The position numbers and the translations under genes were made by a program. Of a DNA stretch of 64,000 bases, positions 34,420-43,712 are shown piece after piece; positions within the stretch are counted from its first letter, which is position 1; the number at the start of each line of letters is the position of its first letter. The notes under the pieces were generated by a model. That model had not been told where the DNA came from and ran no database searches. It saw nothing but the letters and a program-made list of their open reading frames with translations. Origin of the DNA: Brevibacterium casei CIP 102111 (lineage in GTDB: Bacteria; Actinomycetota; Actinomycetes; Actinomycetales; Brevibacteriaceae); NCBI RefSeq assembly GCF_900169275.1, contig NZ_FXZC01000002.1, forward strand, positions 372,001-436,000, written 5' to 3'.

Positions 34420-35547
34420 CTAGACGAGCCCGGCCGCATACCTGCCCGCCGATGCGGCAGCGAGGAACGCTGCCGCATCGGCGGGCAGTCTGCGTCCCAT
34501 CGTCGACAGGCCCACCGGAGAGGCCTGGAGCGCGGGCCACAGACCGGTGAGGTCGACGTCGATGCGCTCGTGGTCGTGAAGCTGCGGCAGCTGCGCGGCG
34601 ACCGTCTCGGCGATGACCCCGGGCTCAGGGTCCATCTCGGCGCGTTCGGCCTCGGTCAGCGTCGTGAAGTCGGGCACAGGGACGCGGACGCCGGGCCGAG
34701 CCACCTCGGCGAGCGAGGTCAGCGTGTGGTGGGAGATCCCGAAGTGCCGGCCACGGGCATCGGCGTTCGACATCCTCAGCACCCCGACCGGCACCCCGCC
34801 GAGGAGGGCCGCGGCGTTGAGGTGCTCACCGGCGACGAGCCCGGAGAACCCGTACTTCGTCCCGGTGCCGAGGTTGCCCGGTCCCTGGGCGACGACGGCG
34901 ATGTCGGCGCCGAGGACGTGCTTGGCCGCGAGCAGGCCGGTGTGGACCGTCACCGCCTCGAGGTCGGCTCCCCACGACTGTCCCGTGCTCACGCTGCCGG
35001 CGATCCATCCTGCCTCCTTGAGCCCGGCGACGGCCTGCGAGAACGCCGCAGGCAGCGCGGCGCCGTCGCTGAGGACGTAGGCGACCCTGAGATCCTCATC
35101 GACCGCCCGGATGCCCGCGACGATCGCCGGCAGTGCCGAATGGAGGTCGGCGACGAGGACGGGCATGCCTGCCAGCGATTCCGCCGCGGCGAGGACCCCG
35201 TGGTGCTCGGACTCCTGATCGTCGACGCCGAGGACCATCGTCTGGAGCGGCGAATAGCGGTCCTTGACCAGGTGGCCGGGCCCCGGCGGGGGATCGGCCG
35301 GCAGGCGGTCGGGGAGGGCGACGACGAGCCCGAAGCCGCCGGTGCCCAGGCGCTTGGCGAGCGCAGAGACGTTGAGGAGGACGGTGTCGCCGACCTCGGG
35401 CTCACCGACGGCGTCGGTGTACGCGATCGCTTTGATCTCGGCGATGTCGGTGCCCGGCAGGGGCGTCTCGAGTTCGGCGGTGACCTCGGTGAGGCCGGGA
35501 CGGGTGGAACGGATGGCTGTGACGGTGCCTGTGCGCCAATGGATCAT
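34420..35547 (-). CDS. DUF3866 family protein
   Basis: A 375-aa protein of unknown function found beside pafBC in Micrococcales. The N-terminus (WRTGTVTAIRSTRPGLTEV) looks like a beta domain. The central region has VAQGPGNLGTGTKYGFSG and LRMSNADARGRHFGISHHT. A TAGGGT -10 lies six bases before the ATG with no Shine-Dalgarno sequence. Its last codons are written by a perfect 21-bp inverted repeat, and the stop lies in another small hairpin (34416-34432). Confidence 0.85.
   Translation of the reverse strand: MIHWRTGTVTAIRSTRPGLTEVTAELETPLPGTDIAEIKAIAYTDAVGEPEVGDTVLLNVSALAKRLGTGGFGLVVALPDRLPADPPPGPGHLVKDRYSPLQTMVLGVDDQESEHHGVLAAAESLAGMPVLVADLHSALPAIVAGIRAVDEDLRVAYVLSDGAALPAAFSQAVAGLKEAGWIAGSVSTGQSWGADLEAVTVHTGLLAAKHVLGADIAVVAQGPGNLGTGTKYGFSGLVAGEHLNAAALLGGVPVGVLRMSNADARGRHFGISHHTLTSLAEVARPGVRVPVPDFTTLTEAERAEMDPEPGVIAETVAAQLPQLHDHERIDVDLTGLWPALQASPVGLSTMGRRLPADAAAFLAAASAGRYAAGLV
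34442..34488. terminator. Perfect 21-bp inverted repeat inside the 3' end of the DUF3866 gene
   Basis: Arms 34442-34462 and 34468-34488 are exact complements across the 5-base loop AGGAA. The stem is GC-rich, begins CTGCCCGCC and ends GGCGGGCAG. It lies ~67 bp after the FKBP stop and inside the C-terminal codons of the convergent gene, so it probably ends transcription from the left while being translated from the right. Confidence 0.65.
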
Positions 35548-35606
35548 GCCCCAACCCTATCCCGCGCGGTGCTTCCCGGCCGTGGTTCTGCGTTACGGTG
35601 GAGTCT

Positions 35607-36623
35607 GTGAACACTCAACGACCCAACCGGCAGCGACAGCAGACCGAGCGGCTGATGAACCTGCTCATCGCCCTGCGCGCCGCCCGCGGCTGGGTGTCCC
35701 GGAAGACGCTCATGACCGCGATCGACGGCTACGCCGGGCTCGACGACGTCGCCTTCGATCGCAAGTTCTCCCGTGACAAGGAGCTGCTGCGGCACATGGG
35801 CATCACGATCGCCACCCGCGCCGAGCACGATGCCTACTCCGACGTCGGAGAGACCGGGTACCGCATCTCGACCGACGACTACGCGATGGGCGACGTCGAC
35901 CTCACCCCGTCCGAGGCGGCGGCGGTGGCGGTGGCCGCCCGCTTCTGGTCGGACACCGAACTCGGCGCCTCGAGTGCGCAGGCGCTGACGAAGCTGCGGG
36001 CGCTCGGCCTCGAGCTCAGCGACGACGTGCCCGGGCTCGGCTTCGGGCCCGGGGCGGCGAGCAAGCTGGGGAATGCGAACTTCGCCACCGCGCTCCACCA
36101 CATCAACGCCCGCGAGGCGATCGGGTTCAAGTACCACAAGCCCGGACAGAGCGCGCGGAAGGTGCGGCTCGAACCCTACGCCCTGCTCAGCCGCGGCGAC
36201 CGGGTCTACCTCGTCGGCAACGACCTCGACCGCGGGGCCGAGCGGACATTCCGGCTGACCCGGATCGAGGGGAAGCTTGCCAAACTCGGCGGCCGTGAAC
36301 CCGGCGACTACTCAATCCCCGCCGACTTCGTGCCCCAGGTCTCGCTCAATGCGAGCACGGAGATGGCCGTCGTCACCGAGGCGGTCCTCGACATCGCCGC
36401 CCACCGCGCCGATCCGCTGCGGCGGCGGTCCGTGCGCACCGATGGGGAGCACCATGTCGTCGAGTACTCCGATGCTCAGACCCTGGCCGCGGAGATCGTC
36501 GGCTACGGTGACGCCGTGCGTGTCGTCGGGCCCGACGAGCTCGCGCGCGCCGTCGACCGACGACGCGAGGTCATCGGCGAGGCCCTCGATCGGCTGGGAG
36601 GTCGCAGTGTCCTCAGCGCGTGA
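35607..36623 (+). CDS. pafB: WYL-domain transcriptional activator PafB
   Basis: Half of the PafBC activator that, in mycobacteria, responds to single-stranded DNA and turns on DNA-repair genes independently of LexA. It is 338 aa. It has an N-terminal winged helix (TERLMNLLIALRAARGWVSR, FSRDKELLRHMGI), a middle linker and a WYL domain (FKYHKPGQSARKVRLEPYAL, VYLVGNDLDRGAERTFRLTR). The start is the GTG at 35607, seven bases after TACGGT. pafC follows with a 17-bp overlap. Confidence 0.92.
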   Translation: MNTQRPNRQRQQTERLMNLLIALRAARGWVSRKTLMTAIDGYAGLDDVAFDRKFSRDKELLRHMGITIATRAEHDAYSDVGETGYRISTDDYAMGDVDLTPSEAAAVAVAARFWSDTELGASSAQALTKLRALGLELSDDVPGLGFGPGAASKLGNANFATALHHINAREAIGFKYHKPGQSARKVRLEPYALLSRGDRVYLVGNDLDRGAERTFRLTRIEGKLAKLGGREPGDYSIPADFVPQVSLNASTEMAVVTEAVLDIAAHRADPLRRRSVRTDGEHHVVEYSDAQTLAAEIVGYGDAVRVVGPDELARAVDRRREVIGEALDRLGGRSVLSA

Positions 36624-37494
36624 ACGCCTCACCAGGCTGCTCAGCCTCGTGCCCTACCTCGACGCCCATCCCGGCGCCGACCTCGAGGAGACGGCCGCCT
36701 ACTTCGGCATCGACTCCGCGACCCTCATCGACGACCTCGAGCTCCTCTTCGTCACCGGCCGACCCGGGCACATGCCCGACGACCTCATCGATGCGACGTG
36801 GGACGGCGGGAAGATCTTCATCTCCAACGCCGAGGAGGTCTCCGTCCCCGTGCGTCTGAGCGCCGAGGAGGCGGGCCTCCTCGTCCTCGCCCTCGAACTC
36901 CTCGACGCCTTGCCCGGCCTCGATGCCGAGGCGGTGCGCACGGCGGCGGCGAAGCTGCGTCTCGCCGCGGGGGAGAACCTCCACACCCCCGTCGACGTCA
37001 GCCCGGTGCCCGCCGATGCGGAACTGATGAGCGCGCTCAAGGGCTTCATCGACGCCAGCGCGGCCGTCGAGATCGACTACTACGTCGCCTCCCGCGACGA
37101 ACTCACGACGCGGACGATCGCCCCGACCCGCCTCGTGCCCGGCGCCGACTGGTACCTCGATGCGTGGTGCTATTCGGCCCAGGCGCCCAGGCGCTTCGCG
37201 CTCTCACGGATCCGCCGCTTCGAAGAGACGAGCCACCCGCCGATCGGCACCGGCGCCCCCGCACCGGCCCCGCAGGAGGTGACGATGACGCTGCGCGCCG
37301 AGGGAGCGTGGCTCGCCGATGAAATCGACGTGAACGAACGGGTCTACGACGCAGGCGGCGACGGCAGCGTCGAGGTGCGCTTCACCGTCCACTCGCTCGA
37401 CTGGCTCAGCCGCTTCCTGCTGGGCCACGCCGACGTCATCGCGGACATCGATGCCGCCGATGCGGTCGCCGCGGCGAGGCGCCGACTCGGCTGA
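36607..37494 (+). CDS. pafC: WYL-domain transcriptional activator PafC
   Basis: Partner of PafB, 295 aa. The N-terminal winged helix (RLTRLLSLVPYLDAHPGADL, ETAAYFGIDSATLIDDLELL) is followed by a WYL domain (VEIDYYVASRDELTTRTIAP, TRLVPGADWYLDAWC). The start is the GTG at 36607, with GGAGG six bases upstream inside pafB. In other actinobacteria pafB and pafC are adjacent or fused; here they are separate but overlapping, so they are probably made in equal amounts. Confidence 0.92.
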   Translation: MSSARERLTRLLSLVPYLDAHPGADLEETAAYFGIDSATLIDDLELLFVTGRPGHMPDDLIDATWDGGKIFISNAEEVSVPVRLSAEEAGLLVLALELLDALPGLDAEAVRTAAAKLRLAAGENLHTPVDVSPVPADAELMSALKGFIDASAAVEIDYYVASRDELTTRTIAPTRLVPGADWYLDAWCYSAQAPRRFALSRIRRFEETSHPPIGTGAPAPAPQEVTMTLRAEGAWLADEIDVNERVYDAGGDGSVEVRFTVHSLDWLSRFLLGHADVIADIDAADAVAAARRRLG

Positions 37495-37534
37495 GCGCAC
37501 TGGTGAGTCGGATGAAAGGCTCAGCCGCACAGAG

Positions 37535-37540
37535 TAGAAT
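37535..37540 (+). promoter_or_regulatory. -10 element upstream of tatA
   Basis: TAGAAT lies 32 bp before the tatA ATG; the leader contains AAGGAG (37562-37567). This gives tatA-tatC-helY a promoter separate from pafBC and shows that not all genes here are leaderless. Confidence 0.55.
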
Positions 37541-37572
37541 CGCCTCGAGCAAACACAAGCCAAGGAGCTCTC

Positions 37573-37854
37573 ATGAACTTAAGCCCCATGCATATCGCCG
37601 TGGTGGTCATCGTCATCATCCTCATCTTCGGTGCGCCCAAGCTGCCGATGCTCGCCAGGAGCCTCGGTCAGTCGCTGAAGATCTTCAAGTCCGAGGTCAA
37701 GGACCTGCGCGACGACAAGGATGAGAAGACGACCGAACCCGGAGAGCTCGGCCGTGATGCGGGCCAGTCCACCCAGTCGACGCCCCCGTCCGCCCCCGAC
37801 GCCGCGCAGCCGGCGGCGCACAGGAATCAGGATCCGCAGCCACGCGAGAAGTGA
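37573..37854 (+). CDS. tatA: Twin-arginine translocase subunit TatA
   Basis: A 93-aa single-span protein: a short periplasmic end, helix IAVVVIVIILIFGAPKLPML (hinge FGAPKLP), amphipathic helix RSLGQSLKIFKSEVKDLRDD and a disordered polar tail. It oligomerises to form the Tat pore for folded proteins. AAGGAG precedes the ATG. The stop overlaps the tatC GTG (GTGA). Confidence 0.95.
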   Translation: MNLSPMHIAVVVIVIILIFGAPKLPMLARSLGQSLKIFKSEVKDLRDDKDEKTTEPGELGRDAGQSTQSTPPSAPDAAQPAAHRNQDPQPREK

Positions 37855-38699
37855 AAGACAGCAGTCAGCGCAGAGGCCGGACCTCACGGAGGAAGAACCC
37901 TGAGAAGAGGATGCCCGTCATGGGGCACCTCGTCGAACTGCGCAATCGGTTCGTCATCGCCGCCATCGCCATCGTCCTCGGCGCGGTCGGCGGATGGTTC
38001 CTCTACGACCCGGTCCTCGACATCCTCCAGGAGCCCATCCGGACGATCAACGACACGTCGGGCCGGGTGGCGCAGATCAACTTCGCGGGGGTCGCCTCGG
38101 CCTTCGACATGAAGATCAAGCTCTCCCTGTTCATCGGCCTCTTCATCTCGTGTCCGGTGTGGCTCTACCAGGTCTGGGCGTACATCGTCCCGGGGCTCAC
38201 GAGCAAGGAGAAGCGCTACTCGTTCGGGTTCCTCGGCGCGGCCGTTCCGCTCTTCCTCGCCGGTTCGGCGATGGCGTTCTTCGCCCTGCCCAACGCGGTC
38301 AAGGCGCTGACGTCGTTCACCCCTGAGGGGGCGACGAACATCATCCCCGCCCAGGACTACCTGACGTTCGTCATGATCATCATCGTCGTCTTCGGCATCG
38401 CGTTCGTCCTGCCTGTGCTCATGGTCGGACTCAACATGCTCGGGATCCTCTCGGCGACGCGGATCCGCAAGTCGTGGCGCATCATCGTCATGATCGTCTT
38501 CATCTTCGCCGCGATCGCCACTCCGACACCCGATGCGATGTCGATGTTCTTCCTCGTCATCCCCATGATCACGCTGTTCTGCCTGGCGTGGGTGGTGTGC
38601 ATTCTCAACGACCGGCGCCGCAAGCGCAAGCTCGTCGCCCAGGGGATCTGGGTCGACCCGGACGAGCTCGACGAGGACAGTGGGAAGGGCACAGCATGA
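37851..38699 (+). CDS. tatC: Twin-arginine translocase subunit TatC
   Basis: The Tat receptor subunit, 282 aa with six membrane helices. Family motifs: MPVMGHLVELRNRFVIA, FAGVASAFDMKIKLSLFIGL, YQVWAYIVPGLTSKEKRYS and ATPTPDAMSMFFLVIPM. The N-terminus is longer and more basic than in E. coli, as is common in actinobacteria. The start is the GTG that overlaps the tatA stop. helY begins inside its stop codon. Confidence 0.95.
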   Translation: MKDSSQRRGRTSRRKNPEKRMPVMGHLVELRNRFVIAAIAIVLGAVGGWFLYDPVLDILQEPIRTINDTSGRVAQINFAGVASAFDMKIKLSLFIGLFISCPVWLYQVWAYIVPGLTSKEKRYSFGFLGAAVPLFLAGSAMAFFALPNAVKALTSFTPEGATNIIPAQDYLTFVMIIIVVFGIAFVLPVLMVGLNMLGILSATRIRKSWRIIVMIVFIFAAIATPTPDAMSMFFLVIPMITLFCLAWVVCILNDRRRKRKLVAQGIWVDPDELDEDSGKGTA

Positions 38700-41446
38700 G
38701 CAGGCGCGGAGACCGCAACGACCATGACACCGCTTCGGCGGGTGCCGAGGCCACCGCAGACGCCGAGGCCAAGAGCCCGGCGCAGGCGTACGCGGAGTTC
38801 CGGGCACGGGCCGAGCGCGAGCAGACCCCGCTGGGTCGCTTCCTCGCCCGCACCGACTTCGAACTCGACGACTTCCAGATCGAGGCGTGCCAGGAACTCC
38901 AGGAGGGCAAGGATGTCCTCGTCACCGCGCCGACCGGGGCCGGCAAGACGATCATCGCCGAGTTCGCCGTCGACCTCGCGATGGACGCCGGCACCCGGGT
39001 GTTCTACACCACCCCGATCAAGGCGCTGAGCAACCAGAAGTTCGCCGATCTCGTCGCCGTCCACGGCGCCGAGAACGTCGGACTCCTCACCGGGGACACG
39101 ACGATCCGCCGGGATGCGCCGATCATCGTCATGACCACCGAGGTCCTGCGCAACATGCTCTACAACGACCCGGGCGGCCTCGACGACCTCGGCTTCGTCG
39201 TCCTCGACGAGGTCCACTACCTCGCCGACCGGTTCCGCGGTCCCGTGTGGGAGGAGGTGATCATCCACCTGCCCGAACGCGTCCAGGTCGTCTCGCTCTC
39301 GGCGACCGTGTCCAACGTCGAGGAGTTCGGAGCGTGGCTGCGCGAGGTCAGGGGGCCGACGACCGTCGTCTCGACCTCGCACCGCCCGGTCCCGCTCGTC
39401 AACCACGCCCTCGTCGGCCACCGGATGTACGACCTCTTCACCCATCACGACTCCGAGCGCATCGACCCGGCGCTCGCGCACGCGACCCGCACGTACGGCG
39501 GACCCCGGTCGAAGCGCGAGCGCGGCAATCGCGCCCGGTTCCGCCGCCCCAGCCGGACCCAGATCGTCGCCTCCCTCGCCGAGGCGGGGATGCTCCCGGC
39601 GATCATGTTCATCTTCTCCCGCAACGGCTGCGATGAGGCCGTCGAGCAGTACATCGCCACGGGCGCCGACCTCAACTCCCGCGAGGACAACGTCATCGTC
39701 AACGCGGCCCTCGAGCGGCTGCGCGAGGAGCTGCCGGCGGAGGATCTGGGGATCCTCGGCTACCACACGTTCCGCGAGGGCCTCCTCCGCGGCGTCGCCG
39801 CCCACCACGCGGGCATGATCCCGCAGTTCAAGGAGCTCGTCGAGGAGCTCTTCTCCGCCGGGGTCATCAAGGTCGTCTTCGCCACGGAGACGCTGGCGCT
39901 GGGCATCAACATGCCCGCCCGCACGGTCGTGCTCGAGAAGCTCGTCAAGTTCAACGGCGAAGCCCACGTCTCGATCACCCCGGGGGAGTACACGCAGCTG
40001 ACCGGGCGCGCCGGCCGCCGCGGCATCGACCGGATCGGCCACGCCGTCGTCGTCTGGCACCCCACGATGGACATCAGCGAGATCGCCGGCCTCGCTTCCA
40101 ACCGGTCGTACGCGCTCGGTTCCGCGTTCGGACCCACCTACAACATGACGGCGAACCTGCTCTCCCGGATGAGCCCGGCCGATGCCGCGAAGGTCCTCGA
40201 GACCTCGTTCGCGCAGTTCCAGGCCGACAAGGCCGTCGTCGGCCTCGCCCGCAAGGTCCGGAAGAACGAGGCGACGATCGCCGCGTACGAGAAGTCGATG
40301 CACTGCGACCGGGGCGACTTCGGCGAGTACGCGGCCCTGCGCCGTGAGATCTCCGAGACGGAGAAGCAGGAGACGCGGACGAAGTCGAAGGTCAAGCAGC
40401 GCGAGATCGTCGAGTCCCTGTCGGCGCTGAAGATCGGCGACGTCATCACCCTGCCCGCGCGGCGGGTCGAGGGCACTGCGGTGATCATCGCCCCGATGAC
40501 GAACCGCGACGGCGTCTCCCGGCTCCCGACCGTGCTCACCGAGCAGGGCAAGGTGTGGCATCTGCGTCCCCACGAGGTCACCGAGCCGGTGGCCCCGATG
40601 GGACGGATCCGGGTGCCGAAGAAGTTCAACCACCGTCAGGCCTCCGACCGTCGGGCGCTGCTGGGCATCCTCGCCGAGGCGATCGCCGATGGCCGCGTCG
40701 ATCGGGACGTGCGTTGGGTGCCCCACAGCGCGCCCGGCGGGGTGAGCTCGACGGTTGCCGAGCTCACCGCCAGGATGCGCGCCCACCCCTGCCATGACTG
40801 TCCCGACCGGGAGATCCACGCCAGGTGGGCCAACCGCGCGGCGAAGCTCGAGAAGGAGAACGCGTCCCTGATCAAGCGCATCGAGGGGAGGACGACGTCG
40901 ATCGCCCTCGTCTTCGAACGCGTCCAGGAGGTGCTCACGACCCTCGGGTTCGACCCCGAGCACTCGGACATGCTCCGCCGCATCTACGGCGAGCGGGACC
41001 TGCTCGTGGCGCTCACCGTGCGCGCCGGCCTGTGGGACGGCCTCACGGAACCCGAACTCGCCGCCTTCGCCTCGTGCTTCGTCTATCAGGCCCGCCGCAG
41101 CGAGAGCTTCCACGCCGAGCGTGCGCCCAGCCGCGACCTCAAGGTCGCAGGCGATGCGGCGATCGACCTGTGGCGGGAGCTCTTCCGCCTCGAGGAGCAG
41201 CACGCGCTCACTCCGACGCCCGAACCCGATCGGGGACTGTTCACCCCGATGTTCCGGTGGACGGAGGGGAAGAACCTCGCCGAGTCGCTCCGGGGCACGG
41301 ACATCGCCGCCGGTGACTTCGTCCGCTGGGCGAAGCAGACCCTCGACCTGCTCGGGCAGCTCGCCGAGGTGAGCGCCCCGGAGACCGCGGTGCGCATCCG
41401 GCGGACGATCGAGGCCGTCCGCCGGGGAGTCGTCGCCGACTCGTAG
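38696..41446 (+). CDS. helY: Ski2-like DEAD/DEAH helicase HelY
   Basis: A 916-aa superfamily 2 helicase conserved after tatC in actinobacteria (Rv2092c). The N-terminus is disordered and acidic (1-45). The Q-like DDFQIEA is followed by Walker A TAPTGAGKT (77-85), TPIKALSNQKF, the DEVH box in VVLDEVHYLADRFRGPVWEE, SLSATVSN, and motif VI QLTGRAGRRGID. The C-terminal half matches the Mtr4/Ski2 helical region, including a CHDCPDREIH segment that may bind metal. RNA or DNA substrate unknown. It ends three bases from the convergent secA2 stop. Confidence 0.92.
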   Translation: MSRRGDRNDHDTASAGAEATADAEAKSPAQAYAEFRARAEREQTPLGRFLARTDFELDDFQIEACQELQEGKDVLVTAPTGAGKTIIAEFAVDLAMDAGTRVFYTTPIKALSNQKFADLVAVHGAENVGLLTGDTTIRRDAPIIVMTTEVLRNMLYNDPGGLDDLGFVVLDEVHYLADRFRGPVWEEVIIHLPERVQVVSLSATVSNVEEFGAWLREVRGPTTVVSTSHRPVPLVNHALVGHRMYDLFTHHDSERIDPALAHATRTYGGPRSKRERGNRARFRRPSRTQIVASLAEAGMLPAIMFIFSRNGCDEAVEQYIATGADLNSREDNVIVNAALERLREELPAEDLGILGYHTFREGLLRGVAAHHAGMIPQFKELVEELFSAGVIKVVFATETLALGINMPARTVVLEKLVKFNGEAHVSITPGEYTQLTGRAGRRGIDRIGHAVVVWHPTMDISEIAGLASNRSYALGSAFGPTYNMTANLLSRMSPADAAKVLETSFAQFQADKAVVGLARKVRKNEATIAAYEKSMHCDRGDFGEYAALRREISETEKQETRTKSKVKQREIVESLSALKIGDVITLPARRVEGTAVIIAPMTNRDGVSRLPTVLTEQGKVWHLRPHEVTEPVAPMGRIRVPKKFNHRQASDRRALLGILAEAIADGRVDRDVRWVPHSAPGGVSSTVAELTARMRAHPCHDCPDREIHARWANRAAKLEKENASLIKRIEGRTTSIALVFERVQEVLTTLGFDPEHSDMLRRIYGERDLLVALTVRAGLWDGLTEPELAAFASCFVYQARRSESFHAERAPSRDLKVAGDAAIDLWRELFRLEEQHALTPTPEPDRGLFTPMFRWTEGKNLAESLRGTDIAAGDFVRWAKQTLDLLGQLAEVSAPETAVRIRRTIEAVRRGVVADS

Positions 41447-41449
41447 GCG

Positions 41450-43711
41450 CTACCGGCGGATCCGTTTGACGATGTTCTCGATGTCTGAGCCGAACGCGTT
41501 CTCCGTCGTGAGATAGGTCCACGTCGACGAGGGGCGCTTGAGCCCGTGCGAGGCGAGATCGATGCCCTCGTCGGTGAACTCCGCCTCCTCGACGGTGCTC
41601 ACGGAGTCGTCGAGGACATCGGACCAGAACGAGGAGAAGACCCGGATCGACTCCGTGTTGAAGGCCTCGTGGGGCTTCTCCTTCGCGAATGTGCGCAGGT
41701 GGATGCCCTCGCGCAGATCGTTGAGGAACGCGAGGTGGTCGACCCAGCGGGCGTCGAGGTGGAAGAGGAGGACCGCGCGAAGGCTCTCGTCGACGACCTC
41801 CTCCGAGTGCTCCTCTGCGAGTTCCGTCGCCCTCTCGCCGAGGCGGTCCTTGAGTTCGTCGATCGCCTCATTCTCGGTGCGCAGCTCGCGCCGACGGGCG
41901 AGGACGAGTTCGCGCTGTTTGGCCATGAGCTCGTTGAACCGCCACGTGTCACGGTGCAGGGCGGTGTTCTGGCCCTCGGCGATGCGCTGGGCGTGTTCGA
42001 CGAGGGTGAGCGCGCGCTTCGAGTCGATCCGACCGGTCTCATCGCCTTCGGAGACGAACCGTTGGATCTCGGGCACCCTGGTGAGCAGCTCGTCCTCGAG
42101 GCTGGTGAAGAACACCGAGGTGCCGGGGTCACCCTGTCGCCCCGCGCGTCCGCGCAGCTGATCGTCGAGGCGGGAGGACAGGTAGCGTCCGGCGCCGATG
42201 ACGAGCAGCCCGCCGCCCTCGGCGACGGAGTCGTCGGCGAGCCTGATGTCGGTGCCGCGGCCGGCCATCTGCGTCGAGACGGTGACGGCTCCCGGGCGTC
42301 CGGCGGCACCGATGATCTCGGCCTCGGCGGAGTCGTCCTTCGCGTTGAGGACGGCGACGTCGATGCCGCGCTCGACCAGTCGCTGCGCCAGCGACTCGCT
42401 CTCGGCGACCGAGGAGGTGCCGATGAGGACCGGACGGTCGTTCGCGTGGTTCTCGACGACCTCCTCGACGATCGCCCGCTCCTTCGACTCCTGGTACGTG
42501 TAGAGCCGGTCGGGTTCGTCCTCGCGGACGACGGGCAGGTGGGTGTCGACGGGGACGATCTCCAGGGAGTAGAACTCGCGGAGGTCGTCGCCGACCGCAA
42601 GCGCCGTGCCCGTCATCCCGCAGACGGTCTCGTAGCCGTGGATGAGCTCCTCGACGGTCATCTGGTCGAGGATCTCCCCGCTCTCGGTCGTCTCGAGCTT
42701 CTCCTTCGCCTCGACGGCGGCCTGGAGCCCGTCGGGCCAACGCTGGAGTTCGGCGACGCGGCCGCGGGATGAGGAGATGAGCTTGATCCGCCCATCGACG
42801 ACGAGATAGTCGATGTCGCGCTTGACCAGGGCCTTCGCGTAGAGGGCGAGGTTGACGGCGGCGAGGTCGGCGGCGCCGTCGCCGAAGAGTTCGACGCCGA
42901 GCTCGTCCTCGACCCGGGTGACGCCGGCATCGGTGAGGGAGACGGCGCGGCGGTCGGGACTGATCTCGTAGTCGGTGCCCGGGATGAGGGTCTCGACGAG
43001 GGCGGCGATGCGCTCATCACCGTCCTCGATGGACGAGGACCCGGCGAGGACGAGGGGCACGCGGGCTTCGTCGATGAGCACGGAGTCGGCCTCGTCGACG
43101 ATGACGACATCGCGTTCGGCGACCCGGATGTCCTCGTCGTCGAGGACGAAGCGGTCGCGGAGGACGTCGAAGCCGACCTCGGTGACGGAGGCGTAGAGGA
43201 CCTCCGACCGGTAGGCTTCGCGCCGGTCGTCGTCGTCGAGGGCGGCCGAGATCGCAGCCGAGGAGACGCCGAGGAGATCGAAGACCGGCTGCATCCACGT
43301 CCGGTCGCGGACGGCGAGGTAGTCGTTGACGCTGACGACGTGGACCCGGCGGCCCTGGAGCGCATATCCGGCCGCGGCGAGCGCACCGACGAGCGTCTTG
43401 CCCTCACCGGTGGCCATCTGGACGATGTGCCCCTGGAGGAGTCCGATGAGTCCGACGAGCTGCGTGTCGTAGGCGCGTTCGCCCAGGGTGCGCTCGGCGG
43501 CCTCCCTCGCGAGGGCCGCATAGCGGACGAGGGTCTCGCGGGCGGGGCCGGAGGCGAACACCTCACTGGCGGCGTCGGTCAGCTCGGCATCGCTGAGATC
43601 GGCGAACTCGGCGGCTGCCGCATCGAGGTCGGTGGTCGCCTTCTCGAACCATCCTGTGGCCTTGTCGGCCTGGGCACCGGGCCGGTTGAGCAAACGGGAG
43701 AAGAGTCCCAA
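41450..43711 (-). CDS. secA2: Accessory preprotein translocase ATPase SecA2
   Basis: A 753-aa SecA paralogue. Walker A is MATGEGKTLVGALAA (99-113), then VVSVNDYLAVRD, VDEADSVLIDEARVPLVL, VCGMTGTA, STQMAGRGTDI and LRGRAGRQGDPG. It lacks the C-terminal Cys-rich SecB-binding tail and is shorter than housekeeping SecA, as expected for SecA2. The start is TTG at 43711 (encoding GLFSRLLNRPG), with GAAGGA upstream and one base after the stop of the exonuclease gene, so translation is probably coupled. SecA2 exports a small set of proteins in mycobacteria; its clients here are unknown. Confidence 0.9.
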   Translation of the reverse strand: MGLFSRLLNRPGAQADKATGWFEKATTDLDAAAAEFADLSDAELTDAASEVFASGPARETLVRYAALAREAAERTLGERAYDTQLVGLIGLLQGHIVQMATGEGKTLVGALAAAGYALQGRRVHVVSVNDYLAVRDRTWMQPVFDLLGVSSAAISAALDDDDRREAYRSEVLYASVTEVGFDVLRDRFVLDDEDIRVAERDVVIVDEADSVLIDEARVPLVLAGSSSIEDGDERIAALVETLIPGTDYEISPDRRAVSLTDAGVTRVEDELGVELFGDGAADLAAVNLALYAKALVKRDIDYLVVDGRIKLISSSRGRVAELQRWPDGLQAAVEAKEKLETTESGEILDQMTVEELIHGYETVCGMTGTALAVGDDLREFYSLEIVPVDTHLPVVREDEPDRLYTYQESKERAIVEEVVENHANDRPVLIGTSSVAESESLAQRLVERGIDVAVLNAKDDSAEAEIIGAAGRPGAVTVSTQMAGRGTDIRLADDSVAEGGGLLVIGAGRYLSSRLDDQLRGRAGRQGDPGTSVFFTSLEDELLTRVPEIQRFVSEGDETGRIDSKRALTLVEHAQRIAEGQNTALHRDTWRFNELMAKQRELVLARRRELRTENEAIDELKDRLGERATELAEEHSEEVVDESLRAVLLFHLDARWVDHLAFLNDLREGIHLRTFAKEKPHEAFNTESIRVFSSFWSDVLDDSVSTVEEAEFTDEGIDLASHGLKRPSSTWTYLTTENAFGSDIENIVKRIRR

Positions 43712-43712
43712 G

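Noticed and set aside
38357..41203. 948-codon minus-strand open frame opposite helY
   Set aside because: Arg/Asp/Gly-rich shadow composition typical of the complement of a GC-rich gene; helY has full helicase motifs.
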